Source: Apiospora phragmitis
Lineage: Eukaryota; Ascomycota; Sordariomycetes; Amphisphaeriales; Apiosporaceae
NCBI GenBank assembly: GCA_038363925.1
Contig: JAQQWL010000011.1
Span: forward strand, 682,001-746,000
Direction: 5' to 3'
Length of the DNA stretch: 64,000 nucleotides
A program made the translations under genes and the position numbers. Below, piece after piece: positions 48,067 to 59,895 of this stretch. The notes below the pieces were generated by a model. That model was given only the letters and a program-made list of their open reading frames with translations, made no database searches and was not told the DNA's origin. Each line of letters starts with the position of its first letter. The stretch's first letter is position 1.

Positions 48067-51000
48067 ATGGAGCCGCCGAAGAATGCCGCGCAGGAGATCA
48101 TCGATGGCAAAGGGTCAGGCAGCAATGCCCGAAGCCGCCGTCCCTCCTTCTCGCACATCCGCTCCCCGCTCCGGGCCCTCCGGACCCTGAGCATCTCCTC
48201 CTCATCCCAGCTCTCCAATGCGTCCAGCCATGGCTCGTCGTCGGAAAGCGCCCTCACGGTGCCCCCGTACGAGCGCAAGCGTACCACCCTCCGCAAGACC
48301 CACGCCTCGGAGCCTTCGACGTCCTCGCTTACTGCGGCCGCTGCTGCCACCTATGCGCGGCCGGCGCAAGACCTGGCCCGTGCCCACTCCAAGGCCTCGT
48401 CGCAGGACTACACGGATCGCGGCTCCATGTCCACCGGCCTACCAGCCCGTCGGGCAGCTGTAGCCAGGGGACCAGCATCTCGGGCGACTTCGTCGGCGTC
48501 ATCAAGGCCGGCGGCCTGCACGCCGAGTCGTCGCTCCTCGAGACGAAGGCGAAGTTCCTCGTGCTGACGCCCTCGCTGCTCATGAGATTCAAGAGTCGTC
48601 ATGCCGCCTTGGATCAGTTCCCCCATCTATCTGCTCAGCTATCGGTTCCCGCGAGTGCGGTCGAGAGTGGTCTCTCCCCTGTCGACTCGGTCCTCTCGCT
48701 CAAGGACTACGGGGCCGGAAGTAAGCATGGCGCAGAGCTGCAGATTCCGTTGGAAATGGTTGTGTCGGCCTTCAAGGACGAAGGGACGAAACCCTGCTTT
48801 GGGATCGAGGTGTGGTGGAAGGACGACGTCGATGGTTCCACCTTCACCAGCACCGAGCTGGACTTCGACCTGCCCGAGAGAGAGATGAATGGCTAAAACA
48901 CATTCGTCTGGCTGTCAAGCAGAGAGCAAGATCTCTGCTGGAAGACCATACTCCATCTGACGTAGAAGCCGATTTTGCCCAGATTCTAGCCGCTCAGAGC
49001 CAACAGCAGGGCACCGCACGACCGGAGATATTCCCCGTTATACCGCGGCATCCGTATACTCGCGCCACTTCCAGCTCTGGTGAGATTAAGAAGGGATGGA
49101 GAGACAACTCCTCATTCTACTTGGCATTGGGAAAGAATGTCTGCATGCTCGCCCAGTTTTCCAAGTCGCCAACTGGCCAACGGGTGAATCCGAACATCGT
49201 TCGATTCGGCCTGGTGACATTATCCAAAGTCAATGCTCATCTAGGCGACGAGCGCTTTGATCTCATCTTTCGGTTGCCCCTGGACTCACCCAAGAAGATA
49301 GGGTTATCGAGCAGACACCACCGCAGCATCATCTCACGGCTGTTTAAAGCCGACACTTATCTCAAGCCTGCGTGGCCGCTATGGACCCGACGTGAGATCT
49401 TCTTTGTTGACGGCGAAACGGACCATATCCACCTTCCGGAGGGTGAAGACTACGGTGGCTTTAAGAGGACACTGGAAGCTTTCCTTGAAGGATATCATTC
49501 TCCGCCCGTCGATTGGCGGGTGAACTGGGATGGTGCTCGCTTTTCCCCCGAGTTCCAACTCTTACGGCCGAAAAAGAACAAGTTGAAATACAGTGGTTAC
49601 CAGCTCCTGGCAGTCTTCCGCGCCTTGCGTTTCAATGACTACTTTAAGGCTTTAAACTTTGACGGCGTCGACTTTTCGGCACTTTCAGCCGTGTACGACA
49701 ATTCGAAACGTCTCGAGCCCACGCCTTGGCTTTCTCGGACAGGTAACTATCTCGCTCTGTTGTCATAAATGTTGAATTGATCCGCCGAACTAATACGTCG
49801 TGATAGGTAAACGCAGTTTGACCCGTGATGAGTATGAAATCATGGAGCATTCTCCTGTGTTGTTCCAGGAGCTTGTTGGCCTAATGCTTGCTTCGGAATC
49901 GGTCAGGCAGGTAAACCTCAATGGAGTTCTGAGCAGCCGTTACATAGCCGCTGCTTCTGGTGGCTCTGAAGCATCTTCCCCTCAAAATAGGGGCTGCGAT
50001 CTCGTCCCGCCCATTGTCCTCCTCTTGAGGTCCCTGCAGTCGAGGTGCAAGTCAATATTCTTGAACAATAATCCGATGAGCGCCAACGACGTCGCCGAGA
50101 TCTGTAAGTCAACCGCAATCGTTAATCAATACGCCACAAACCAGACCAACTGACACAAATACACAGGCCAAACGCTGCAGAACTATGTGGGTCTCATACG
50201 GTGCCTCGGCCTCTCGCGCTGTGACCTCGATGAGCCTGCAATGATATCCGTCTGGGAAGCTATACATGAGCAGCGTTCCGGCTTGGAAACTTTGGAATTC
50301 GCAAATAACTTCGGCCGGCTAGATACGTCCAGGGCTTCTCAAACACTTAACGAAACACCCAAATTACGCCATCTGGATCTCAGTTACTGCCTGAAAGGGG
50401 GTTTGGATGGGCCGTTGTTCCGGCCTTGGGCTAACTCGCTTCAATCGAGCGTGTGGCGCTTGGAATATCTTGATCTATCTGGATGGAAGGTGAGTAGTAT
50501 CCCAGTCCTAGATTATGAGGCCAACCTGCTAAACCAGTTTCATAGGTCAATTTCGACACTATATCGTGCTTACTAAGGTACATGGAGACCGAAGAGTCCA
50601 ATGGACTGAAGCACCTCAAACTTAACAACTGTGGGATTGATGGTGAAGTAGCAACAGCTATCATCTGCGGCGTCGGAAGCGGCAGAGACATGCATCTTCA
50701 GCTGAATGGCAACCCTCTGGAGGAAAGATCCACAGACTGGATTGACCTAATTGAAGGCAGTGAGGGGCCGAAGCGCCTTCAGATGAACATGGTTCAGTTC
50801 GAAATTGAAGAGAACTTCAACAGGCTACTAGAGGCGCTTACCAACAACTCTACTATCGAGTTTCTGAGTATGGTTGGTACAGGTTCCCCAGCAGGCGCCA
50901 GCCCGAAAACATTGACATTGCTGTCGAAATTCCTAGAAAGGAACACGACGCTGCAGTACCTGGACTTGTCGGGGTACAGTGGGAAGCTCGAGGACAGCCA

Positions 51001-52138
51001 CATGGGCTGGGGCCTGTCGGGGGCGCTGGGCGGGCTCAAGCACAACAGCACCCTGCGCCAGCTGCGCCTGCGCAACCACAACATCGGCGACGCCGAGGAC
51101 GTGACGGAGCTGTGCCGCGTGCTCGCGTCGAACCAGGGGCTCGTCATGTTCGACCTGCAGAACAACAACTTCAAACACCAGCAGCTGTCGCAGATCGTGC
51201 GCGCGCTCGACCACAACACGCGCCTGCTCTCGTTCCCGCTCGCCAAGGCGGACCGGCAGTACGCGCTCGACGAGGAGCGGCGCCTCTTCCTGAGCGTGCT
51301 GCACAGCAAGAGCAAGACGAAGCGGGACGGGTCGCTGAAGCCGCTGTCCAAGTCGGACGAGGCGCGCCTCCGGGACATGATGGTGTGGCTCGAGGGCTAC
51401 TGGGACACGGAGACGCTCAAGCTGGCGGTCATTTTGCGGCGGAACCTCGAGGACCCCGCGAATCGCGCGCTCGAGTTTGGCGACGAGTACCTCGAGGCCT
51501 GGGGGGACGACGAGTTGCCGGCCTGGCTGTACGCGAAGCCCGCGGCCCGCGCGGCGGGGCAGAGGATGGACTCGGTGGCGTCCACGCGGCGGAACTCGGC
51601 GGCGTCGCAGTTGGGGGTGAATTTGGCGGTGGCGCAGATGGGCAGCTTGGCCGTGTCGCAGAGGAGGGACTCGGCGGCGTCGCAGCACTTCCGGACTTCG
51701 AGCGCGGGGTCGTTCACGCTTTCGCCGTTCACCGTGGCGCCAGATCCTCCGCCCACTTCGGTCGACTACGGCGTCGCACCGCCGCGCAGCAGTGGAGGAC
51801 CTGTGCGTCAGTCGAGTATTGGCGGTGCTAGTGTTAACAACAGCGGTGCTAATAGCGGCGGGGGCACGTACACCATCGCCGAGGAGTCGCCGTTCGGGTC
51901 GAATTCTTCGTCGGATTACATCGGCCACATCTCTTCTTCGGTGGATTCGACGACGCCGGAACGGAACGTGACGCCGCCGCCGCAGCTGCCGCAGATGGCG
52001 CAGTATCATCACTACCAGATAAAAATCGACTCGCCTCCGCATCAGCAGCAGCAGCAGGAGGAGACGGATCTGAGCAATATCTCGCCCGGTATGACGCCGC
52101 ACGAGTATCGGCAGTTGATGGAGGGTTTGAATTATTAA
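48067..52138 (+). CDS. Large leucine-rich-repeat protein with N-terminal PH-like region, two frame breaks
   Basis: Predicted about 1,296 aa from four exons (48067-49742, 49807-50103, 50167-50489, 50546-52138), all with good GT-AG junctions and matching phases. The N-terminus is Ser/Arg-rich and disordered (SRRPSFSHIRSPLRALRTLS). Next is a PH-like part (GDFVGVIKAGGLHAESSLLE, KFLVLTPSLLMRF, REEWLKHIRLAV-like end) and a second folded part (FSKSPTGQRVNPNIVRFGLV). LRRs follow in exons 2-4, with repeats such as LEYLDLSGWK, LKHLKLNNCGIDGEVATAII, LQYLDLSGYSGKL and LRQLRLRNHNIGD. The C-terminus is a low-complexity tail with poly-Gln (HQQQQQEE). One base seems missing at 48438-48442 and another at 48876-48886. 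The layout recalls CARMIL-like PH-LRR actin regulators, but the role here is unknown. An in-frame ATG at 48007 is an alternative start. Confidence 0.85.
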
Positions 52139-52767
52139 GGCCTTGGTGAACGGGCGAAACATCCCGTTGCCGGGAAACAACAACATACAACGTCAAAAAG
52201 ACTGACGTCTTCTATTATTACTATGGAGGACTATTACTACTGCTACTACATCAGTACTTGAGAACACAGAAATTTCAGCAGCACGGCGTTTCAGGAAGGA
52301 TCAGGTTAGGATAGGATAGGTACGGTGGCATATTAGGATTAGATACAGGAAACGGGCAATACTCTTGTTGTTTTTGTTTTTGTTTTTTTAATACTAAAAT
52401 ACTCATATATATATACTTGGAGATACCCCCTTTAGCTACAAATAAGGTTGGGCGTTATGTACTTCTACTTGCCATACACATGCATATACGCATATCTCGA
52501 GATTAAATACGAAGAACGACAGTTAAAATGCATCTTGGCTTATCAAGGGATCCTTAGGGTATCGTTCCTACTTATCTCAGGCTAGTATTCAAGTGCTGCA
52601 TGAACTGCTGGTTCACTTGGAAGTGGAACTTGCTCTATGAGGCTAATGCGGTAATCCGTTGGCTGTTAATGAAACAATCGTGGACTCTGTAATTACAATG
52701 TTACAATGCGAGGTTTCCTCCTCAAGGCGTGCAACTTTCCGCCCCTCCCACCGCTTCCTGCCGAAAT
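52139..52767. other. Convergent intergenic region, AT-rich 3' flanks
   Basis: Shared 3' flank of the LRR gene and the minus-strand Cys-rich gene. T-rich runs and TATATATATA at 52405-52416 are visible. No gene. Confidence 0.5.
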
Positions 52768-53434
52768 TCAGCACTCGTCGAACCCGACCAAGACGTTGCC
52801 CCAGCCCCTGCTTCCGTCCGGCCCGGGCCCGGCATTGAACAGCTGGCCCTGCACCAAATAATGGTGGTTTCGCATGTCCTCGTACCCGCACACATCGAGG
52901 ATGGTCTGGGCGTAGTCGCCGAGCACGCTGCAGGGCGCGCGGCTCGGCGCGGTGTTGTCGTTGCACATCCAGACGGCGCCGCCGTTGAGGCAGCTCACGC
53001 GCGCGCAGCCGCCCGGGCCGGCGGGCGCGGTGCAGTCCTGGCCGCTCATCGCGTGCAGCTGGTCGATGTCGATGCGGATCTGGGACTGGCGGGCGGGTTT
53101 GTAGTTGGGGATGTTGCAGAGGGGGGCTGGATGGGTGGGAGATTGGGGTCAGCAATTGATTATGTAGGGGTGTAGTAGGATGGATGGTCTCCCCGGTGCA
53201 AGCGAGCAAAAGGAAGGTGGCGGTGATGGTGGTGAAAGTTTTGGCCTACCTAGTCGCAGGACTCGAGGCGGGTGATGTTTGTGGTGGATTTACTGGCCAG
53301 GTCGCTGGCGATGGGGTTGGGCTGGGAGATATCAGCACAGTTGTAGGCCTGAGGAAAGAACTATGGCATACCACAGCGCTGATGCCCACAGCAAAGGCCG
53401 AAGCAACAAGGGTGCTTAGTAGGTTATTCTTCAT
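52768..53434 (-). CDS. Small secreted Cys-rich protein, splice structure unresolved
   Basis: Starts at an ATG at 53434 with a signal peptide (MKNNLLSTLVASAFAVG). A good reading then resumes as AYNCADISQPNPIASDLASK and STTNITRLESCD, which needs a short intron of about 41 nt (GTGGGC donor) or an indel between. The last exon (from about 53132) carries NIPNYKPARQSQIRIDIDQL, HAMSGQDC, GGCARVSC, WMCND, APCSVLGDY, ILDVCGY and ends GFDEC. Ten cysteines remain in the mature protein, consistent with five disulfides. The first-to-last exon junction does not work as written, because an in-frame TAG precedes the GTAGGC donor and the phase is off, so another base error is likely. Probably extracellular. 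It could be a general secreted protein or an effector, and nothing seen decides. Confidence 0.6.
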
Positions 53435-54318
53435 GGTGCAGTTGTTGGTGTTTAGGTTGTGGGTGGTTGTTAGAATGGCAGTTTCCTCTTGAGACAGTTA
53501 CTGGAAAAGTTATGCCCAAAGGCTCTCTAGATTAGTGATGTATCTGTTGCTCTTATAGGAGACGTGAGGCCATCAAGAATCAGTGAATGCTACGTTAGGT
53601 TGGTAGTCATATATTGAGATTATTGACTGATCTGTAGTTCCTTCCATTTCTGGGTATCCCTTAGGGAACCGTTGGTCACTTCCTGGAATGTTTCCAAACA
53701 AACACGATGGGCAGACCGTCACACACGAGGGGGAAGAGTAAATGTGGGAAGCAATCATCATGTCCATATAGCTCTGCTATTCGTTGATCTTTAGATGCCT
53801 TTAGTACTTGTGTCTCCGTGACTAGGATGGTAATACTGGGCATCATCAACGGTCCTCGCAAAGCAATAGCTTGTTTCCAGCATTGCCTAACGATGTGACC
53901 CTCTCATGGAATTCCAACGCGCAAAAATTAGGTACATTTACAATCAATTCGGCTCGCTTGTTCACTGAGAACCAGATCGAGGGTACGGAGCCCTCCATTG
54001 GTCCTGGTGGACACCCAATGCCTGTTCTGTTGGCCATCAAGGTTGTCGGAAACTGGGACCTGACGAGCTTGATCACGAAACTCGCTATACCAATTATTAT
54101 TGCTATAAATACTCAGGAGCTTTCTGAAATGGATTAAGAGAATTGACCACCGTATTAATAGCACGAACTGCGGTTGAAGCTTCGTGAAGATTCGCAGCGT
54201 TTCGTCGTGATGTATACTCCAAAGGTGGCAACATGGTCAACTCATGAGAGGAAGCCCAAGTGGAAGTGAGCCATGTCTCTGGCTAAAGTGTTAAGAATGA
54301 ACTGCTCTTTACTGACAG
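53435..54318. other. Divergent intergenic region and unresolved 5' end of the permease gene
   Basis: About 880 bp. The MFS gene's first coding exon should be here, but no candidate ATG exon splices in phase to the acceptor at 54317-54318. The ATG at 54210 with a GTGAGC donor near 54272 is the closest, with wrong phase. Otherwise no feature. Confidence 0.4.
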
Positions 54319-56046
54319 GATGAGTTTAGGGTCGACTGCACCGTCCTTCCTCTGCTCACCTTCGGGCTCTTGGCCGCCCAGATAGACAAGATGAATCTGG
54401 CCAGTGCCCTCACCGCCGGATTCGCCTCGGACATCAACGTGGACCAAAATACGATCAATCTTGGTAACCAACTGATGTATCTTGGCGTCGTGCTGCTTGA
54501 GATCCCCTCAAACTTGCTACTGCAGAAGGTAAAATGCTTGCCGCCCCCCGTTTCACGTGTCATATATGAGTCTACTGACTCTTCTCGTCTCCCTGAGTAG
54601 ATCGGCCCTCAAAGGTGGATTTCGGGCCAGGTGATTGCCTTTGGTATCGTGGCCATCTGCCAAGCCTTCATCACGAACAAGACGGGCTTTCTGGTCTCGC
54701 GGGCAGTGCTCGGCTTGACCGAGTCGGGATACATCCCCGCGGCGCTCTTTACGTTGTCGACCTGGTACACAAAAGAGCAATTGGCCAAACGCTTGGCGGT
54801 GTTCTTCTTCGGCATGTTTGGCGGAAACGCCATGGCCCCTATCCTAGCTTCGGGGGTCCTGAAGTTGGATGGCGTGAGAGGCCTGAAGGGTTGGCAGTGG
54901 CTTTTCCTAAGTGAGTAGCAGCTCTCCCGCTTGTCAGAGAGGTGGACTGGCGATGCTGACTTTGATGTAGTTGAGGGTATCTTCACTTTGATCATTGCCG
55001 CAATGATGTTCCTCTTCCTCCCAAGGTTACCCGATGTGACCGCGACGGTACCTAAGACCGTCGACACGGCCGAATCGTCATTAGCCACTAGGCAGGAAGA
55101 CATCTCGTGGACAAGCCGCGAAACCAAGACTGGGGCAAGAGGGATTGATGCAGAAATGGAGGACTTCAACTTTGGTCTAGTCTGGAAAACCCTTACCTAT
55201 TACCGTCGCTGGCTCCATTTCATCGCGTCATTTTGCATCTTTTCGACGTGGAGCCCCTTAACGACCTACACGCCATCCATCATCATGTAAGCAAACGCAA
55301 ACAACGCAAACTAAAAGCCAACGGACCATTGACCCGGAATGATGCATTACTACTACCACAGGTCTTTAGGCTTCGACCGAATCACGGCCAACGCCTTGGC
55401 CGCCGTGGGATCTTTCCTCGCCCTGCTCGTCATCTTCGCCACGGCCGTGTTGAGCGACCGCACCAACAAGCGAGGGCTCGCCGTCATCGCCGCCGCCACG
55501 CTCTATCTCCTAGTTCTGGTCGCCGCTCGCGCGGCCCAGCCGCATGCCCACGGCAAGTGGGCGCGCTGGGCCCTGTGGACGGCCGTGAACGCCTTCGCGG
55601 TCGGGTACCACCCCGTGCACAACACGTGGCTCCAGCTCAACTGCGAAGATCCACGGGAGAGGAGCACCAGTGTAGCGTAGGTCATAGCAACAGTTCAGAA
55701 GCCCACATGGGAACAAGCTCAAAGAACGATGAGTATGCTGACTGAAGTTTGAATGCAGAATGTGGGTTATGGCATCCCAAGGCGGGCTGATGGTCGGCAC
55801 GCAGTACTTCAGGGGTGGTGATGCTCCGTAGTAGGTAAACCCAGAACAGCCTAAATCTCAGGGGTTAGAAACACTGACAATCTTCGAAGCTACGACACCG
55901 GATTATGCATAATGATTGCAATGACGGCAGCTGGCTTGGTACTCATGATATCGCAATCAGTCGTGTATACGGTGCATAATCGCCGGGTTGTCCAACAGGA
56001 GAAAGGGACTCGGAATGTCGGAGAAGTATGGTTGTACACCCCCTAG
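54319..56046 (+). CDS. MFS permease, DAL5/allantoate-type anion:cation symporter family (5' end incomplete)
   Basis: A major-facilitator transporter of the Dal5-like family, which imports allantoate, nicotinate, vitamins or other organic anions at the plasma membrane. Six exons are clear: 54319-54528, 54601-54910, 54971-55286, 55362-55676, 55759-55830 and 55890-56046, about 459 aa without the first exon. The first helix carries LLAAQIDKMNLASALTAGFA, the family's 'DK.N...A' signature, followed by GNQLMYLGVVLLEIPSNLLL. Next are SRAVLGLTESGYIPAALFTL, the sugar-porter-like second-half motif LSDRTNKRGL, and the C-terminal YFRGGDAPYYDTGLCIMIAM. Junction phases all match and no frame break was found inside these exons. 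The substrate cannot be told from sequence. Confidence 0.87.
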
Positions 56047-57094
56047 GTAAGTTTCTGATGGGATTTATTAGATAATCGGATATCACTGTCAAGCATTCTT
56101 CATGTCTAAGTTTTATTCACGAGGGACGAACGTGTCCCATCACCAGGAACTATCCTTGTCTGCGCGGCCAGTTGCTTTCTCTCATTCACTATCACGCCTG
56201 ATTGGGCGTGTATCACACGAGGATGCGGCATCCCCTGTCAGCTTCATGCAAGGAGTTGGTGACACGCAGCCAACCGTCTTCAGTACTCGGAAGCCGAGGG
56301 TTCCTATACATTCCTATTTTATGAATGAATAAGAACGTACCGAACTTCGGCAAGCCGGGCTCGGATCACATTGCATAAGTAAGCGAGCTTGTGGACTGGG
56401 CGGTTAAGTGATCGACGCAATATCCTGCCGTCGTTGGCGTAGCATTTCCACCCTGCCGGGTATCGCGACTAGCGAATGGCGACAAATCAAACCTCCTCCA
56501 TAAACCAACAGATACCTAAGGTTGAGAGGCGGAGAGCAATGAGACGCAGTGATACGAAAAGGCCGGAAAAGAATGCGGAGTTCAGTAAGTAGTCAGTGGT
56601 AAGCCGTTGGGTTGCACAAAATCCGTTTCCAATCCTTCCAGCCTCTCACCTCCCCCCTCCTTTTCCCTATGCCTGCTGGTGTTACGTCGTCCTGCCTTGT
56701 TTGGGCGTAGGATAACATAATCCGTCCGCATGTTCAATAACCGCCCCCTCCAAGTTTGCTAAGGGTTCCATCCAGCCTTATGTTATGTAGTAGTAGTAGT
56801 AGTAGAAGCTGCGAGTCTTGTTCTAATGCCAGTTCCCGTAAACTTGGCTTTTGCGGAGAGAGAGACCGTTACCCATTTAGCTCCCGAGTGCCACACCAGT
56901 CGTGACGAACAACTTGTGGTCCTGTCCTCAGAAGCAGCACTACACGACGTCGCTGTCGTAGTAGTTGAGCTAGCTGCTGCTACGAAAAACGAGTCTAAGA
57001 CATGAAAGATCCGAAACACACTTACACACTTCGGAGATTGAAAGAACCTGGCCGCGTCAAACTACGGAATTGACGGAAGTGGTGTTGGTGAAGG
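56047..57094. other. Intergenic region upstream of the Ecm33-like gene
   Basis: No supported gene. A (TAG)6 trinucleotide repeat lies at 56788-56805. The rest is unremarkable and probably includes the promoter and leader of the gene starting at 57095. Confidence 0.45.
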
Positions 57095-58968
57095 ATGAAG
57101 CTGCTGTGCGTGGTTCTTGTTGTAGGAGGGACGGCGACCTTCTTGTCAGGCAAGTAAACCACGCCATCCACATCGATGAGCTTTCTTTATAAGTTATCCA
57201 AATATGTATATCGTTCGATCTGTTCGATCCTTTTTACCACCTCCGTGATGGTACATAATGTGGAACTAAAGCGAATACCAATACTGGAGGAAGAGTTTCA
57301 TGTGATTGCTTTGATTACAACTGAGACCGGATTGTTGCCGTGAAGGGTATCTTGGTGACTAACAAGAAACTATCAAGACCGGCTTGCAACAGCGCAGTCA
57401 ACCTCCTGCAAGTCCCCGACGGTAATAGGGTCCGCCGCGGACGCCGAAGCCCTCGCCAAGGGCTGCTTGAATATCGAGGGCGACCTCACGATCTCCGCCG
57501 GCGCTAGCGGGGACGACGGCATCAGCCTAGACGGCATCAAAAGCATAGCCGGCGGCATCTCCATACAAGCCTGCCCCGACCGATGCGCCGGCTTCGCGGC
57601 CGGCACCCTGTCGAGCTCGACCCTGGAAAGCATCGGGGGCGACATCCACATCAGCGACGTAGCCGGCCTGCACAGCCTCCTCTTCCCGTCCCTGCGCGAC
57701 GTGCGCGGCACGATCACGCTCGAGAACCTCGCAGACCTGCGCAGCCTCGACCTCGCGCACCTACGCTCCGTGAACGAATCCTTCGTCCTCGCGGGCGCGC
57801 CGGAGCTCACGAACCTGACCGCCCCTACCCAGGGGTTTGACGTGGCGGGCGACCCGGCCCGCGTCCGCGTCTGGGACGTGGGGCTGGGCTCCGTCGACGC
57901 TTTCCTGGTCACGCCGTCCAACGCCCACACGCGCGACGTGAGCGTGTCGCGGATCCCCAACGTCGTCTACGCCGAGCTCGCGACCAGCAACGGCGGGACG
58001 GTGCGCATCGAGGGCAACGGGCACCTGACGCTGGGGCTGGGCAACTTCCGCAACCTGTCTTCTGCCTCCTCGGGCTCGGGCTCGCTGATGATGCCGGCTC
58101 ACATCGAGACCCTGAACGTGTCGGGTCTGTCCAGCGTCCGTTGGAGTAGTAATAGTTCGCAAAACAACAACAACAGGCCCGGCGAGTACTACACCCTAGG
58201 CACGCTCGCGGTGCACGACAACCACCTCCTGACGACCCTGCCAATACTTTGGGAGGGCGTCGACACCCTCGAGATCGCGCGCAACGATGCGCTCGCCGAG
58301 CTGGCCTGCCCCCGCGACCTGGACGCTGTGCGCGCCGTCGCGTCCGCGCTCCGGAACGTCGCCATCTGCGACAACCCAAGGCTGGAGCTCGGCGGCGCCA
58401 CGGCCGACGAGGACGACGATGGGAAGAAGTGGAACGGCACCGTCGAGACCACGAGCTGGATCTGGCCGACGGTGGACATGGAGACGTTCGTCTTGAGCGG
58501 GGTGGTGCATGATACGTTCTTGTGAGTTTTTGGCCGGAACCCCCCTTTTCCCTATAAGTATGACAGGAAAGAAACCCACTCTACCAGCTCACCTACATAC
58601 CCCGAATCCCCTGGGCGAGAGAAAAAAAGAGATCTCAATCACTAACAGAAAACAAAACAAACCGCAGCCGACCCCTGGAGAAGATCCACGGCCTCACGAC
58701 CTCGTCGAGCCCGAACCCGGCCAAGCCGCGCGTGCTCGCCAACTTCGCACTGACGTCCACCGTGCCCGAGTTCCACTGCGGGACCATCGACCAGATGCGG
58801 ATGCACGGCGTCTTCGTGGGCAACTACACGTGCAACGGCAACAGCGTGGACATGGTGCCGCCCCATCACAACGGCGGCGGCGTTATTCGGCCTCGCGGGG
58901 AGGCGGCTTTCGTTGTCTTTTCCATCATGTTTTCAATGGTGCTGGGGGGCTTGGGTTGGCTGGTCTAG
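57095..58968 (+). CDS. Ecm33/Sps2-like GPI-anchored cell-surface protein
   Basis: Predicted about 494 aa from exons 57095-57149, 57393-58521 and 58668-58968. Exon 1 is a signal peptide (MKLLCVVLVVGGTATFLS). The first intron begins GCAAGT, a GC-AG intron with the strong AG|GCAAGT context, and joins to AQSTSCKSPTVIGSAADAEA. The main exon shows receptor-L-domain-like repeats typical of Ecm33/Sps2 proteins: CLNIEGDLTISAGASG, IKSIAGGISIQAC, LESIGGDIHISDVAGLHSLL, LRDVRGTITLENLADLRSLD and LRSVNESFVLAGAPELTNLT. N-glycosylation sites are frequent. The C-terminal exon has Cys-containing segments (VPEFHCGT, GNYTCNG) and ends in a hydrophobic tail (AAFVVFSIMFSMVLGGLGWL) fitting a GPI signal. Probably cell-wall or plasma-membrane located. 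Ecm33 proteins are needed for wall integrity. No frame break was found. Confidence 0.85.
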
Positions 58969-59895
58969 TAGTTCGGGAACTTTCGGAACTAGGGAAAGAA
59001 GAAAAGGGGCTTGGATAAACCAGCTATAAGCCATGTGGATTGCGGGTTGCTGGATCAAAGCTATAGGAGTTGCGAACCAACAATGTTTGTTCTATGTGAG
59101 AGTTAATCCAGTAAACATCTGGTTATGAGTCACTGATTGTACGGATGTTGGTTATAGATAGCCATAATGACATGGCAGCAAACCTGTACATTCCATGTGA
59201 CAATGATTATGATGCACATTCATTCTTATTATAAGGCACTAGTCTTACACGAGCACATGAGTAAGATGACACAACTCAAGACGCGGACAGCCTCAACCAT
59301 ATACAGAGTGGCAATTTGTTTTGGGGGGGCCTTTTCGCAAGCACTTTGCCAGGCCCAACAGTGTGATAGCTGATCCATCTGGGTTATTATCACCAGCGGG
59401 AAAATGCTAGATCTCTATAAAAACACTGTGTAGTGTCGCAGACTTGAATACATTAATCCAGCCGCCTGTTCCTTCCGATATGATGCGCATCGAAAACAAA
59501 ACGCTCTGATGAGAAACCGGAATATATATCATTGTTGTCCTTGTCCCTATTCCTTTGCCTTATGCCGTTTGCCTTTGCCTTGTCTTGCCAGACAGTTTTC
59601 GCCTTGAGAAAAATAGAAAAATCAAGCACATGTTGTTTATACACGTTTCCATACGCCTGTCGTCCTCTGGATGATTTCGCACTGGGTTCAGGCCGTAGAG
59701 GGGGAGCCAAGTTGAGATGACCTCCCAACCAAAAGTATCTCTGACCTAAACAATCCACTAGACCGCCTTCTCAGGTCGATCGTAGTTTGCTTTCTCGGTC
59801 TGATTGTTTTCCTTTTGTTGTGATGTGGGTTTGGTGTAAGGATGGGGCAGGGCGCATCGTAGACCAGGGCCGATCTTCTGGCTGCTCGTGTTGCT
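58969..59895. other. Convergent intergenic region
   Basis: No gene seen between the converging Ecm33-like and FAR1-like genes. Contains ordinary 3'-flank sequence. Confidence 0.45.

Noticed and set aside
53871..54137. 88-codon frame upstream of the MFS permease as its N-terminus
   Set aside because: Ends in a stop before the permease exon, has no usable donor and does not resemble the Dal5-family N-terminus.
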